64,000 nt of DNA from positions 83,242-147,241 of the forward strand of contig CAJULV010000001.1 of the NCBI GenBank assembly GCA_910587555.1. The letters are read 5' to 3'. How positions within the stretch are numbered: the first letter of the stretch is position 1; every line of letters begins with the position of its first letter. Shown here one piece after another: positions 43,818 through 51,740 of the stretch. The notes under the pieces were generated by a model. It made no database searches. It was not told where the DNA came from and was given only the letters and a program-made list of their open reading frames with translations. The DNA is from an uncultured Acetatifactor sp. Lineage in GTDB: Bacteria; Bacillota; Clostridia; Lachnospirales; Lachnospiraceae. The position numbers and the translations under genes are program-made.

Positions 43818-44234
43818 ATGAAAATGAGGAATATCCCCAAAAACAAATTGTTGATTGCTGTTCTGATATCGGTGGCGGTTGTGGCCTTTTTCCTTATTAT
43901 CAGGGCAGGTGGCAGTGGCTACAGTGGGGTGAGAATCGGATACACCAGCAGGGAGGGTAGGAGCAGCTGGTCCGCCAGCTACCGTTCTCTGGACGGGAAG
44001 ATGTGGAAGTATATACATCCTGAAGGCGGGATGCTGCATATCCGGGTGGAGACCAAATCAGGCACTGTCTCCGTACGGGTGGAGGACAAAGAAGGCAATG
44101 TCATTTTTGAGGAACAGGATATTGGTGCGGAAACCGGAACGGAAGCTTTCGATGTGGAAGTCACAGGCAGGGTAGAAGTCCGGATTGAAGCCGCTCAACA
44201 CAGCGGCAGCTTTGACATCAGTTCAGAACCATAA
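43818..44234 (+). CDS. Single-pass membrane-anchored protein
   Basis: This 138-residue protein has a basic start and one hydrophobic segment (LLIAVLISVAVVAFFLII, about 11-28), then a beta-rich outer domain with alternating strands (IRVETKSGTVSVRVED, AFDVEVTGRVEVRIEA). It ends the PadR/DUF2812 operon, 50 bp after the DUF2812 gene. The ATG follows GGAGGAGAG. It is probably a surface-exposed domain anchored in the membrane; no family is recognised. Confidence 0.75.
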   Translation: MKMRNIPKNKLLIAVLISVAVVAFFLIIRAGGSGYSGVRIGYTSREGRSSWSASYRSLDGKMWKYIHPEGGMLHIRVETKSGTVSVRVEDKEGNVIFEEQDIGAETGTEAFDVEVTGRVEVRIEAAQHSGSFDISSEP

Positions 44235-44253
44235 TACGGCAAAATACATTCAA

Positions 44254-44300
44254 AAACAGCCCTGCTGAAGAGTTCGTCTTCAACAAGGCTGTTTCATTTT
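44254..44300. terminator. Bidirectional terminator
   Basis: AAACAGCC and GGCTGTTT, extended by TGAAGA/TCTTCA around a GTTCG loop, form a strong stem. The plus strand continues CATTTT and the minus strand has five T residues, fitting the convergent genes on both sides. Confidence 0.85.
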
Positions 44301-44344
44301 ACTGCGTTTTTAACCCGATGAGTGAAACCGGATTTCCGCCGGGT

Positions 44345-45637
44345 TTATTGATTTCCTTCCTTAGCAGGCCGCACCAGGAAGAGGCTGATGAGCAATGCAA
44401 CGATATACAGCACGATGGTGACATACAGCACATTCTGGTATCCCACAGGGTTGACCAGTATGCCGTTGTGGTCGGAGAACTCTCCCGTATGGTTGACAAT
44501 CCAGGTAGCCAGCTGATTGCCGGTAAGCCCTGCAATGGCCCATGCGGAAAGTGTCAGGCCGTGGATGGCACTGATATTGCCCATGCCGTAATGGTCGGAA
44601 AGCAGCGTAGGGACATTGGAGAAGCCGCCGCCGTAACCTGCGTTGACGACGAAAATCAATCCCAACACCAGGACAACCAGCAATGTATTGCCCTCGCCGT
44701 TCTTAATGCCGCCTGTCAGCATGACAATTCCGGTAAAGGCGATGGAGAGGATGAAAATCAGCTTGTAAATCGTGTTTCTGTCCTTCATCTTGTCGGCCCA
44801 GGCGGAGAAGCCCAGACGGCCGCCTGCATTGAAAACGGCGGAAACGGTGGAAATAATTCCTGCCGCGCCTGCCAGGCCGATACATTTCACGATCATCTTC
44901 TCCTGGGAAATCAGCGCCAAGCCGCAGGTGATGTTGATGTAGAACATCAGCCAGATGCCTATGTAATTGGTAACGGGCCGGGACTTGATGACATCCAGCA
45001 TACCCTTGCCCTTCTCGGCTTTCTGGGGTTCATGCCAGGTGTCGGGTTTCTTCAGCAGCAGGTGGCCTGCAAACATCATGACAAAATATACCACGGCCAA
45101 AATCAGGAACATCTTATAGATGCCGCCGTCTCCCAGATTGTCCAGCATTGCCTGCATGATGGGGCTTGCGATTGCCTTTGCCGCACCGAAGCCTGCAACC
45201 GCCAGTCCGGTGGCAAGGCCTTTCCTGTCCTCAAACCACAGCATCAGGGTCTTCACCGGGGACAGATAGCCGGTACCAAGCCCGATGCCCATGAGAAAGC
45301 CGTAGCAAAGGTAGATACCGATGAGGGCCAGCGGGCTTTGCTGATGGGTGCCTCCATAATAGATGAAAAAGCCGGTGCCTGCCATACCGCAGGCAAAGCA
45401 GATGGAAGCAATCAGCGATGATTTGTGGATATCTTTTTCTACGATATTACCCAGGAAGGCAGCGGACATACCGAGGAAAAAGATAGCGAAGCTGAAGGCC
45501 CATTCGGTAGCGCTTTTGGAGAAACCGATGTAATCAGCGATTTCCTGGCTGAATATGGACCAGCAGTAGACAGTACCTATGCTGCAGTGAAGCAGCAGCG
45601 CCGGAATCGCGGCGCGTATCCATTTGTTGTTCTTCAT
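44345..45637 (-). CDS. MFS transporter, OFA (oxalate/formate antiporter) family
   Basis: This 430-residue protein has about 12 membrane helices and the OFA-family pattern: CSIGTVYCWSIFSQ at the first helix, GIGLGTGYLSPVKTLMLWFEDRKGLATGLAVAGFG, and GAAGIISTVSAVFNAGGRLGFS-type helix 7-8 region. OFA members exchange organic anions such as oxalate/formate or lactate/pyruvate, but the ligand here is unknown. The start follows GAGGT. It is a single gene with a sigma-A promoter about 290 nt upstream that overlaps a palindrome. Confidence 0.9.
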   Translation of the reverse strand: MKNNKWIRAAIPALLLHCSIGTVYCWSIFSQEIADYIGFSKSATEWAFSFAIFFLGMSAAFLGNIVEKDIHKSSLIASICFACGMAGTGFFIYYGGTHQQSPLALIGIYLCYGFLMGIGLGTGYLSPVKTLMLWFEDRKGLATGLAVAGFGAAKAIASPIMQAMLDNLGDGGIYKMFLILAVVYFVMMFAGHLLLKKPDTWHEPQKAEKGKGMLDVIKSRPVTNYIGIWLMFYINITCGLALISQEKMIVKCIGLAGAAGIISTVSAVFNAGGRLGFSAWADKMKDRNTIYKLIFILSIAFTGIVMLTGGIKNGEGNTLLVVLVLGLIFVVNAGYGGGFSNVPTLLSDHYGMGNISAIHGLTLSAWAIAGLTGNQLATWIVNHTGEFSDHNGILVNPVGYQNVLYVTIVLYIVALLISLFLVRPAKEGNQ

Positions 45638-45924
45638 GATGTACCTCGTTTCCTTTTATGTTTCTTCTTTGTTCAATATATTTCATCCGGCTGCATGCCG
45701 CCCAGGGAATATGTTTTTACCTTTTGCGGGAGGTACGTTCACGGCAACGCATTTCCGCGCAGAAAGCCGCGTTTATTTCCTGACGGTACATAGCTGCGGG
45801 CGCTGTACATGCTTCCCTTGATGCGCCTGCCTGCGGGGAGCCTACGGGATTCCTGCCACAGGATCCGCCTGCGGTGCCTGCAAAGCAGTTATGGTAACCG
45901 GAATGCAATATCTTGGCATAAGCT

Positions 45925-45960
45925 ATTGTACTCGCAATTTCAGTAAAATGCAAGCATTTT
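45925..45960 (-). promoter_or_regulatory. Promoter and palindrome of the OFA transporter
   Basis: On the minus strand TTGCAT (45948-45953) and TACAAT (45925-45930) are 17 bp apart. The -35 box lies inside a perfect palindrome (AAAATGC, two bases, GCATTTT; 45945-45960), a possible operator. The leader is about 280 nt and contains no recognised gene. Confidence 0.65.
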
Positions 45961-46057
45961 ATAATATGCAAAGCACTTGGCAGCGCTGCCGCGGGGAGGC
46001 CGTAAAACCATGGCGGATTCGCCTGTATTGCGGCTTTATGCCGCTGTGTGGATTTGC

Positions 46058-46087
46058 TTGCGGATAACCGCTGCGATATGTTATACT
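46058..46087 (+). promoter_or_regulatory. Promoter of the receiver-domain gene
   Basis: TTGCGG (46058-46063) and TATACT (46082-46087), with an extended TGT before the -10 and an 18-bp spacer. The start codon is about 145 nt downstream. Confidence 0.5.
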
Positions 46088-46231
46088 CTTAATGGAAAGC
46101 GATTGCCTGTACCGGGCGGGGCAGTGCGAAAGCGGGGAGAATGCTGAGGCTTATTGCAGAGATTAGGGTCAGGCAAAATGTCCCGGAACGGAGAGAGTGC
46201 TGGACCGACAGAGAATCAGGAGGAAAGCATC

Positions 46232-46630
46232 GTGAATATATCCAATTGTAGAGTCATTATCGCGGATGACAGTATTCTGAAGGCAATGGACATACGCAGA
46301 GCCTTGGAATGGAACGGAATCAGGGATATTACCATTGTGTCCGATCAGGAGAAATTATGGGATGCCGTTTATGCCGGCCGGGAAAACGGAGCGGAAGTGG
46401 GACTGATCGTCACGGACGTGCATTATCCGCTGGCGCCCGGGGCCGAGGCGGACGGGGAGGCAGGATTCAAACTGATTGAGAGAATGAAGCAGGAGGGGAT
46501 AAAGATTCCGATTATCATCTGTTCTTCCCAAAACTACTGCGCAGCGGAGGCGCTGGGCAGCGTATGGTACAGGGAAAAAGATGACATCAAGCTGGCGTTT
46601 CGGGAGGTATTGGGACGTCTTCCGTCCTGA
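46232..46630 (+). CDS. Orphan response-regulator receiver domain protein
   Basis: This 133-residue protein is a stand-alone CheY-like receiver. The acidic pair is Asp12/Asp13 (IIADDS), the phosphorylation site is Asp62 (IVTDVHYP), the switch serines are at 98-99 (ICSS) and the conserved lysine is Lys116 (YREKDD). There is no output domain and no kinase gene nearby. I chose the GTG at 46232 because CAGGAGG lies 8 nt before it; a reading from 46154 is not supported. It may take phosphate from a distant kinase and act through protein contacts. Confidence 0.85.
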   Translation: MNISNCRVIIADDSILKAMDIRRALEWNGIRDITIVSDQEKLWDAVYAGRENGAEVGLIVTDVHYPLAPGAEADGEAGFKLIERMKQEGIKIPIIICSSQNYCAAEALGSVWYREKDDIKLAFREVLGRLPS

Positions 46631-46802
46631 GAGCCTGTTTTGGAAAATGAGGCCCGATGTGCTGACACCCCTTGAAACCGTTACACAGAGGTTTGAAAAC
46701 GTATTTGTGAGGAGTGATATGGCAGATTGAGACATAAAACACCATTTTTCTCGCTCTTATTTGTATAATTCTTACAATTTTTAAAAAAATATTAAAAAGT
46801 GG

Positions 46803-46831
46803 TTGCATTTTCCTGTTTGTCGGATTATAAT
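46803..46831 (+). promoter_or_regulatory. Promoter of tRNA-Pro
   Basis: TTGCAT (46803-46808) and TATAAT (46826-46831) are 17 bp apart, ending 13 nt before the tRNA. Confidence 0.8.
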
Positions 46832-46844
46832 ACTCAATGTGCTT

Positions 46845-46919
46845 CGGGGTGTGGCTCAGCTTGGTTAGAGCGCCGTCTTAGGGAGGCGGAGGTCGCGAGT
46901 TCGAATCCCGCCACTCCGA
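46845..46919 (+). tRNA. tRNA-Pro (AGG)
   Basis: A 75-nt cloverleaf: acceptor CGGGGTG/CACTCCG, anticodon stem CCGTC/GGCGG (one T-G pair), loop TTAGGGA with anticodon AGG and G37 as expected for proline, T loop TTCGAAT, discriminator A. One A-C mismatch is seen in the T stem. CCA is not encoded. It reads CCU, and more codons if A34 is changed to inosine. Confidence 0.93.
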
Positions 46920-46925
46920 TGAAAC

Positions 46926-46976
46926 AGGAAGTATCAAAGCCGTAATTTGTATGGTTTATGATACTTCCTTTTTTAT
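46926..46976 (+). terminator. Terminator after tRNA-Pro
   Basis: AGGAAGTATCA and TGATACTTCCT form an 11-bp stem followed by TTTTTATT. Confidence 0.85.
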
Positions 46977-47088
46977 TATCCAATTAACAATGAATGGGAA
47001 GCAGGCAAATGCACCTGTAACAGCTTTTGGAGTCAGGAGGCGCCGGGAAAGAAGATTTCGGCAGCAGGAAACGGAAGGACAGTAAAGT

Positions 47089-48744
47089 ATGCCGCAGAGA
47101 GAAGCAGAACCGAAACAGGGAAAACAGGACAGGGGAAGGCAGGGAGACGAAAAGCCGAAATATGTGAAAGAGAGAGGCAGTAGCCAGGAGGGGCGAAATA
47201 ACAAATATATAAAAACGGAAAACAGAAAAACAAAGGACGCGGAACCCAGGGAACGGAAAGGCACAGAATCCCTGGAACGCCAGGAGCGGAAAGCGAAGGG
47301 CACAGAATCCCTGGAACGCCGGGAGCGGAAAGCGAAGGGCACAGAATCCCTGGAACGCCGGGAGCGGAAAGCGAAGGGCACAGAATCCCTGGAACGCCGG
47401 GAGCAAAAAGCGAAGGGCACAGAGAGCCGGGAGCGGAAAGGGAAAGATAACAGATCCCGGGAACGCCAGGGGCAGAGAGGGAAAGGCACAGGACCCAGGG
47501 AGCGGAAAGGGAAAGCCGCAGGGACGAAAGCACTGTGCCCTGTGGCTGCCAAATGCGGCGGCTGCCAGTGGATTGACAAAAGCTATGAAGAACAGCTGCA
47601 GGCTAAGAGTGTGAGATTTCGTAAGCTTATGGAACCCTACTGCAGGCCGGAAGCCATTATCGGGATGGAGAACCCCGCATACTACCGCAATAAAGTACAT
47701 GCGGCGTTTGGGGAGGACAGAAGGCACAACGCGATTTCCGGTATCTATGAAGAGCGGAGCCACCGCATTGTCCCTGTGGATAGCTGCCTGATTGAGAATC
47801 AGAAGGCAGACGAGATTATTGTGTCTGTCAGGGGGCTTCTGAAATCCTTTAAGATTCGCCCTTATAATGAAGATACGGGTTTTGGGCTGCTGCGCCATGT
47901 GCTGATTCGTGTAGGCCATGCCACAGGGGAGATTATGGTGGTATTGGTCCTGAGTTCACCTATTATGCCATCCAAGAATCATTTCGTCGAGGTGCTTTTA
48001 AAGCTGCACCCGGAGATTACCACCATAGTGGTCAATGTGAATGACAGGGACACCAGTATGATTCTGGGAGAGCGCCAACAGGTAATCTATGGGAAGGGCT
48101 ATATAGAGGACAGGCTCTGCGGTATGATATTCCGGATTTCGCCCAAATCTTTTTATCAGGTGAATCCGGTGCAGACGGAGAAATTATATGCAAGGGCCAT
48201 GGAATACGCCGGGCTGACGGGGAGAGAGACCGTGCTGGATGCCTATTGCGGTACGGGAACCATCGGCATGATCGCCGCCGGAAGCGCCGCCAGGGTGCTG
48301 GGGGTGGAGCTGAATCAGGATGCCATACGGGATGCGGTGAGCAATGCGAAAAGGAACCAAATTGGAAACATTCGGTTCTACCAGAATGATGCGGGGAGAT
48401 TTCTGCTGGAGATGGCGGAGGCGAAAGCGTCACTGGACGTACTTCTGATGGATCCGCCCAGGAGCGGCAGCAGCGAGGAATTCCTGAATGCGGCTGTGAA
48501 AATCAGGCCCGGGCGTATTGTATACATTTCCTGTAATCCGGAGACCCTGGTGCGGGATTTGAAGTACCTGACAAAAAAGGGGTATGAGGTAGGGAAATGT
48601 GTGGCGGTGGACATGTTTCCTTTTACGGATGCGGTGGAGGCTGTGTGCCTCTTGAACAACCGAAAACCTGATACGAAAGTCAGGATCGATACGGATCTGG
48701 AAGGCTGCTACCGTATCAGGGACGCAAAAAAGAATCAGGACTGA
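47089..48744 (+). CDS. TrmA/RlmD-type RNA uracil-5-methyltransferase with repeat N terminus
   Basis: This 551-residue protein methylates uracil C5 in 23S rRNA (RlmD/RlmCD-like) using S-adenosylmethionine. The core (about 148-540) has an iron-sulfur-type motif CPVAAKCGGCQW, SFYQVNPVQTEKLY, motif I VLDAYCGTGTIGMIAA, MDPPRSGSSEEF and the catalytic cysteine block YISCNPETLVRDL. The first 145 residues are a basic/acidic low-complexity region containing four perfect or near-perfect 13-residue repeats (KGTESLERRERKA), unlike typical members. ATG behind GGAAGGAC. Confidence 0.93.
   Translation: MPQREAEPKQGKQDRGRQGDEKPKYVKERGSSQEGRNNKYIKTENRKTKDAEPRERKGTESLERQERKAKGTESLERRERKAKGTESLERRERKAKGTESLERREQKAKGTESRERKGKDNRSRERQGQRGKGTGPRERKGKAAGTKALCPVAAKCGGCQWIDKSYEEQLQAKSVRFRKLMEPYCRPEAIIGMENPAYYRNKVHAAFGEDRRHNAISGIYEERSHRIVPVDSCLIENQKADEIIVSVRGLLKSFKIRPYNEDTGFGLLRHVLIRVGHATGEIMVVLVLSSPIMPSKNHFVEVLLKLHPEITTIVVNVNDRDTSMILGERQQVIYGKGYIEDRLCGMIFRISPKSFYQVNPVQTEKLYARAMEYAGLTGRETVLDAYCGTGTIGMIAAGSAARVLGVELNQDAIRDAVSNAKRNQIGNIRFYQNDAGRFLLEMAEAKASLDVLLMDPPRSGSSEEFLNAAVKIRPGRIVYISCNPETLVRDLKYLTKKGYEVGKCVAVDMFPFTDAVEAVCLLNNRKPDTKVRIDTDLEGCYRIRDAKKNQD
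47260..47430 (+). repeat. 39-bp in-frame minisatellite
   Basis: Four consecutive 39-bp units (47260, 47299, 47338 and 47377) and a partial fifth encode 13 residues each in the RNA methyltransferase N terminus. Units differ by only a few bases, so the array is recent or kept uniform and could vary between strains. Confidence 0.92.
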
Positions 48745-48848
48745 AAGCGTGTTCCCAGGTCCCGAACAAGAAAGCGCCAGGGACAGGGCAAGCAGGGGTA
48801 ATAAAACATAGTTTTATTTAAATTGGATTATACTGGGAAGGCGATTTG

Positions 48849-49088
48849 ATGCGAAGAACAGGCCAGTTTGAGACAATGATTAATGCATATGCTTCCGTCC
48901 AGTTTGACGAGGAGCTGTTGAATCAAATACTCCGATTTGAAGTTGAAAAAGCTAAGGAAAAGAACACTGCCTGCTATCGTGTTGAGGACGTGGCTGACCA
49001 TACCGTCATATATGAATGTGGTGGATCAGCCGGAGAGAAGGTACAAAATGGAAAAATGGTTTGTGGCTGCGAAAAAAGCCGATTTTAA
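48849..49088 (+). CDS. Possible small protein overlapping the recJ start
   Basis: A 79-residue reading frame begins at an ATG (48849) with only a weak AAGGCG site and ends 41 bp inside recJ in another frame. The composition (charged, helical, with three cysteines at the end) looks plausible for a protein. A TATACT box at about 48830 would start RNA almost at this ATG. It may be a leader peptide or a small conserved protein, or it may not be translated. I do not recognise it. Confidence 0.3.
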   Translation: MRRTGQFETMINAYASVQFDEELLNQILRFEVEKAKEKNTACYRVEDVADHTVIYECGGSAGEKVQNGKMVCGCEKSRF

Positions 49089-50823
49089 CGCATGGGCAGA
49101 GAAATATCAAATCAATCCGGTGACAGCGCGGATTCTGCGGAACCGGGATTTGACGGAAGAAGGGGAAGTGGGAAGATTTCTGTACGGGACATTGGAAGAC
49201 TGCCATTCGCCCTGGCTGTTAAAGGATATGGACAGGGCAGTGGCGGAAATCTGCGGGGCAGTGGAGGAAGGGCTGGCTATCCGGGTAATCGGGGATTACG
49301 ATGTGGACGGGATCTGCGCTTCCTACATATTGACCAGGAGTCTGGAGGCACTGGGGGCAAGGGTGGACACAGCCATTCCCCACCGTATCCATGACGGTTA
49401 CGGGCTGAATGACAATCTGATCGAGGATGCCAGGCGGGACGGCATGGGAATGATCATTACCTGCGACAACGGCATTGCGGCGGCGGCCCAGATCGAACTG
49501 GCGAATTCTTACGGGATCCGGGTGATCGTGACGGACCACCACGAAGTGCCTTTTGTGACGGAAGGAGGACCGGAATCGACGGTACATCGGGAGCTGCTGC
49601 CCCCAGCCCTGGCGGTAATTGATCCCAAACAGGAACAGTGCGGCTATCCGTTTCCGGGCATCTGCGGGGGTGCAGTGGCTTACAAGCTGGCCCAGGCGCT
49701 GGAAGAGAAAACGCAGAATTCAAAGCTTGGGGAAGTCGTGGAAGAGCTGTTGGAGTTTGCGGCTTTCGCCACGGTCTGCGATGTAATGGAATTAAAAGGA
49801 GAAAACCGGATTTTGGTAAAAGAAGGGCTGCGGCGCCTGAATGCCAGCAAAAATATGGGAATTCGGGCGCTGGCGGAGGTCAACGGCATTGAGCCGGGAA
49901 AGCTGGGCGTTTATCATCTGGGGTTTGTGCTGGGACCCTGCCTGAATGCCACCGGCAGGCTGGATACGGCGAAGCGGGCGCTGGAGCTGCTGCAGAGCCA
50001 AAGCAGGGCGGCGGCCATAAGTGCGGCAGGAGAGCTGAAGGAACTGAATGACAGCCGGAGAAATATGACGCTCCAGGGAGAGGCCCAGGCGGAAAACCAG
50101 ATTGCGGAGCAGCATATGGAGCAGGATAAGGTGATGGTACTCTTTTTGCCCCAGGTGCATGAAAGCCTGGCGGGCATCATTGCCGGGCGCATCCGGGAGC
50201 ATTACAATCACCCCGTTTTCATCCTTACAAGGGGGGAGGAAGGCGTAAAGGGTTCCGGCCGCTCTATAGAAGGCTATCACATGTATGAAGCCATGACGGA
50301 GGTAAAGCATTATTTTACCAGGTTCGGGGGGCATGCCATGGCGGCGGGGCTGTCCATGCGAGAGGAGGATATTCCGCTTTTCCGCAGGGAAGTGAACGAG
50401 AAATGCAGGCTGCAGGAGGCGGATTTTATCCCCAGGGTACACATTGATGTGCCCATGCCGCTTGTCTGTGGGAATGAAAGGCTGGAAGACGAACTGGAAA
50501 TGCTGGGGCCTTTCGGAGTGGGTAATCCCAAACCCCTGTTCGCCCAGAAGGACATTGTGTTCCTAAACGGCCGTATCATGGGGGCCAACAAAAACTTTGC
50601 CCGTTACCGGGTGCGGACGCCGGAGGGAGAGGAGAAGCAGATTGTCTTTTTCGGGGACCCGGAGCGGTTCGGCCGCTTCCTGGATGAAAAATACGGTCCG
50701 GGAAGCCAGACGGCCCTGTATGAGGGAAGGGGGAATTTCCCGGTTTCCGTTGCCTATCATCTGGAAAAAAATACATATAAAGGCAGAACGGAACTGCAAT
50801 ATGTGATGCGGCACTACTGCTGA
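49048..50823 (+). CDS. recJ: Single-stranded-DNA-specific exonuclease RecJ
   Basis: This 591-residue DHH-family enzyme degrades single-stranded DNA 5' to 3' in recombination and mismatch repair. Metal-binding motifs are visible: IGDYDVDGICASYI (81-94), MIITCDNGI, VIVTDHHEVP, and CLNATGRLD. The DHHA1 part has VKGSGRSIEGYHMYEAM and FGGHAMAAGLSM, followed by the OB-type C-terminal domain (GPFGVGNPKPLF). I chose the ATG at 49048 behind GGAGAGAAGG. It is convergent with the next gene. Confidence 0.95.
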   Translation: MEKWFVAAKKADFNAWAEKYQINPVTARILRNRDLTEEGEVGRFLYGTLEDCHSPWLLKDMDRAVAEICGAVEEGLAIRVIGDYDVDGICASYILTRSLEALGARVDTAIPHRIHDGYGLNDNLIEDARRDGMGMIITCDNGIAAAAQIELANSYGIRVIVTDHHEVPFVTEGGPESTVHRELLPPALAVIDPKQEQCGYPFPGICGGAVAYKLAQALEEKTQNSKLGEVVEELLEFAAFATVCDVMELKGENRILVKEGLRRLNASKNMGIRALAEVNGIEPGKLGVYHLGFVLGPCLNATGRLDTAKRALELLQSQSRAAAISAAGELKELNDSRRNMTLQGEAQAENQIAEQHMEQDKVMVLFLPQVHESLAGIIAGRIREHYNHPVFILTRGEEGVKGSGRSIEGYHMYEAMTEVKHYFTRFGGHAMAAGLSMREEDIPLFRREVNEKCRLQEADFIPRVHIDVPMPLVCGNERLEDELEMLGPFGVGNPKPLFAQKDIVFLNGRIMGANKNFARYRVRTPEGEEKQIVFFGDPERFGRFLDEKYGPGSQTALYEGRGNFPVSVAYHLEKNTYKGRTELQYVMRHYC

Positions 50824-50860
50824 CGGCCTGTATGGGGCTGCCGGGGCGGGGCCTGCCGCG

Positions 50861-51526
50861 TCACATGTTTTTGGTGTACCGGCAGTGGGGGAATCCGCTG
50901 CAGCCCCAGAAATCGCCGAAACGGCCGCGGCGCCTGAGCAGGGGGGAGCCGCATCTGGGACAGGCTGCCGCTTCCCCGGCGTCGCCTGCGCCGGCCTGTT
51001 TTTCCCAAAGCTTTCTCATTTCCTCATAACATTGCCAGTTAATCATGCAGTCGTTCAGGGCACGGTGGGCGCCGGCGGTTTCCAGGTGAAAATAGGAAGC
51101 TACATCCGTCAGGCGGAACCGGCTCAGAGGAAGGAGGTTCCTTGCCAGGTACAGGGTGTCTACGTAGTCGTTGTTGATATGCCGGTGCAGTTCCCTGAGC
51201 GCTCCGGCGGAGAGGAATTTCAGGTCGAAGCTGTGGATATTGTGCCCTACCAGCCTGTCGTTTCCCACAAAGGCAAGGAAATCCTGCAGGGCAGTTTTCA
51301 GGGCGGGCGCCGCCCGGACCATCTCGTCCGTGATTCCGTTGATCCTGGCGGCGTCGGGCGGGATGGGCCTGCCGGGATTTACAAGGGTGGAAAAACGGCC
51401 CGTCATCTGTCCGCTCCTTACCTGTATGCCGGATATCTCAATGATTTCGTCCTTTTCCGGGTCCAGCCCCGTTGTCTCCAGGTCAAATACGGTGTAATCC
51501 TTCAGGTATGAATTTAATTTTGCCAT
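50861..51526 (-). CDS. DEDDh 3'-5' exonuclease with C-terminal zinc finger
   Basis: This 221-residue protein is a DnaQ-like exonuclease. Motif I is FDLETTGLD (Asp15, Glu17), motif II is VGHNIHSFDLKF and motif III is HRALNDC (His and Asp), the DEDDh set. The last 35 residues form a four-cysteine topoisomerase-type zinc finger (CPRCG and CSGFPHC). This combination fits stand-alone DNA-trimming exonucleases rather than a polymerase subunit. It is convergent with recJ, 37 bp apart. ATG at 51526 has a GAGAAAG site. Confidence 0.9.
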   Translation of the reverse strand: MAKLNSYLKDYTVFDLETTGLDPEKDEIIEISGIQVRSGQMTGRFSTLVNPGRPIPPDAARINGITDEMVRAAPALKTALQDFLAFVGNDRLVGHNIHSFDLKFLSAGALRELHRHINNDYVDTLYLARNLLPLSRFRLTDVASYFHLETAGAHRALNDCMINWQCYEEMRKLWEKQAGAGDAGEAAACPRCGSPLLRRRGRFGDFWGCSGFPHCRYTKNM

Positions 51527-51740
51527 CGTTGTGCTTTCTCTTTCGCTTTTTATTATACTGCTACTTAATTATATTCTTTTTTCCCGGAAAAGCAATGGAA
51601 ATCCGTGTTTTTATCCGGGTATCCTTTTTTAAGCAAATTATTAGATTAATTTTATGAAAAAAGATATGAGATCTGTTAATATATTCTAAGGAAATCCATA
51701 TTCTACGAAACAGGGCGGAAAGGAACGGTGAGGAGCAGGC

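Noticed and set aside
46011..46148. 45-codon frame starting behind GGGGAGG
   Set aside because: The frame runs through a promoter (46058-46087) and its composition is not protein-like.
46984..47919. Minus-strand repetitive frames over the minisatellite
   Set aside because: Their repetition is only the mirror of the 39-bp repeat. The plus-strand methyltransferase is certain.
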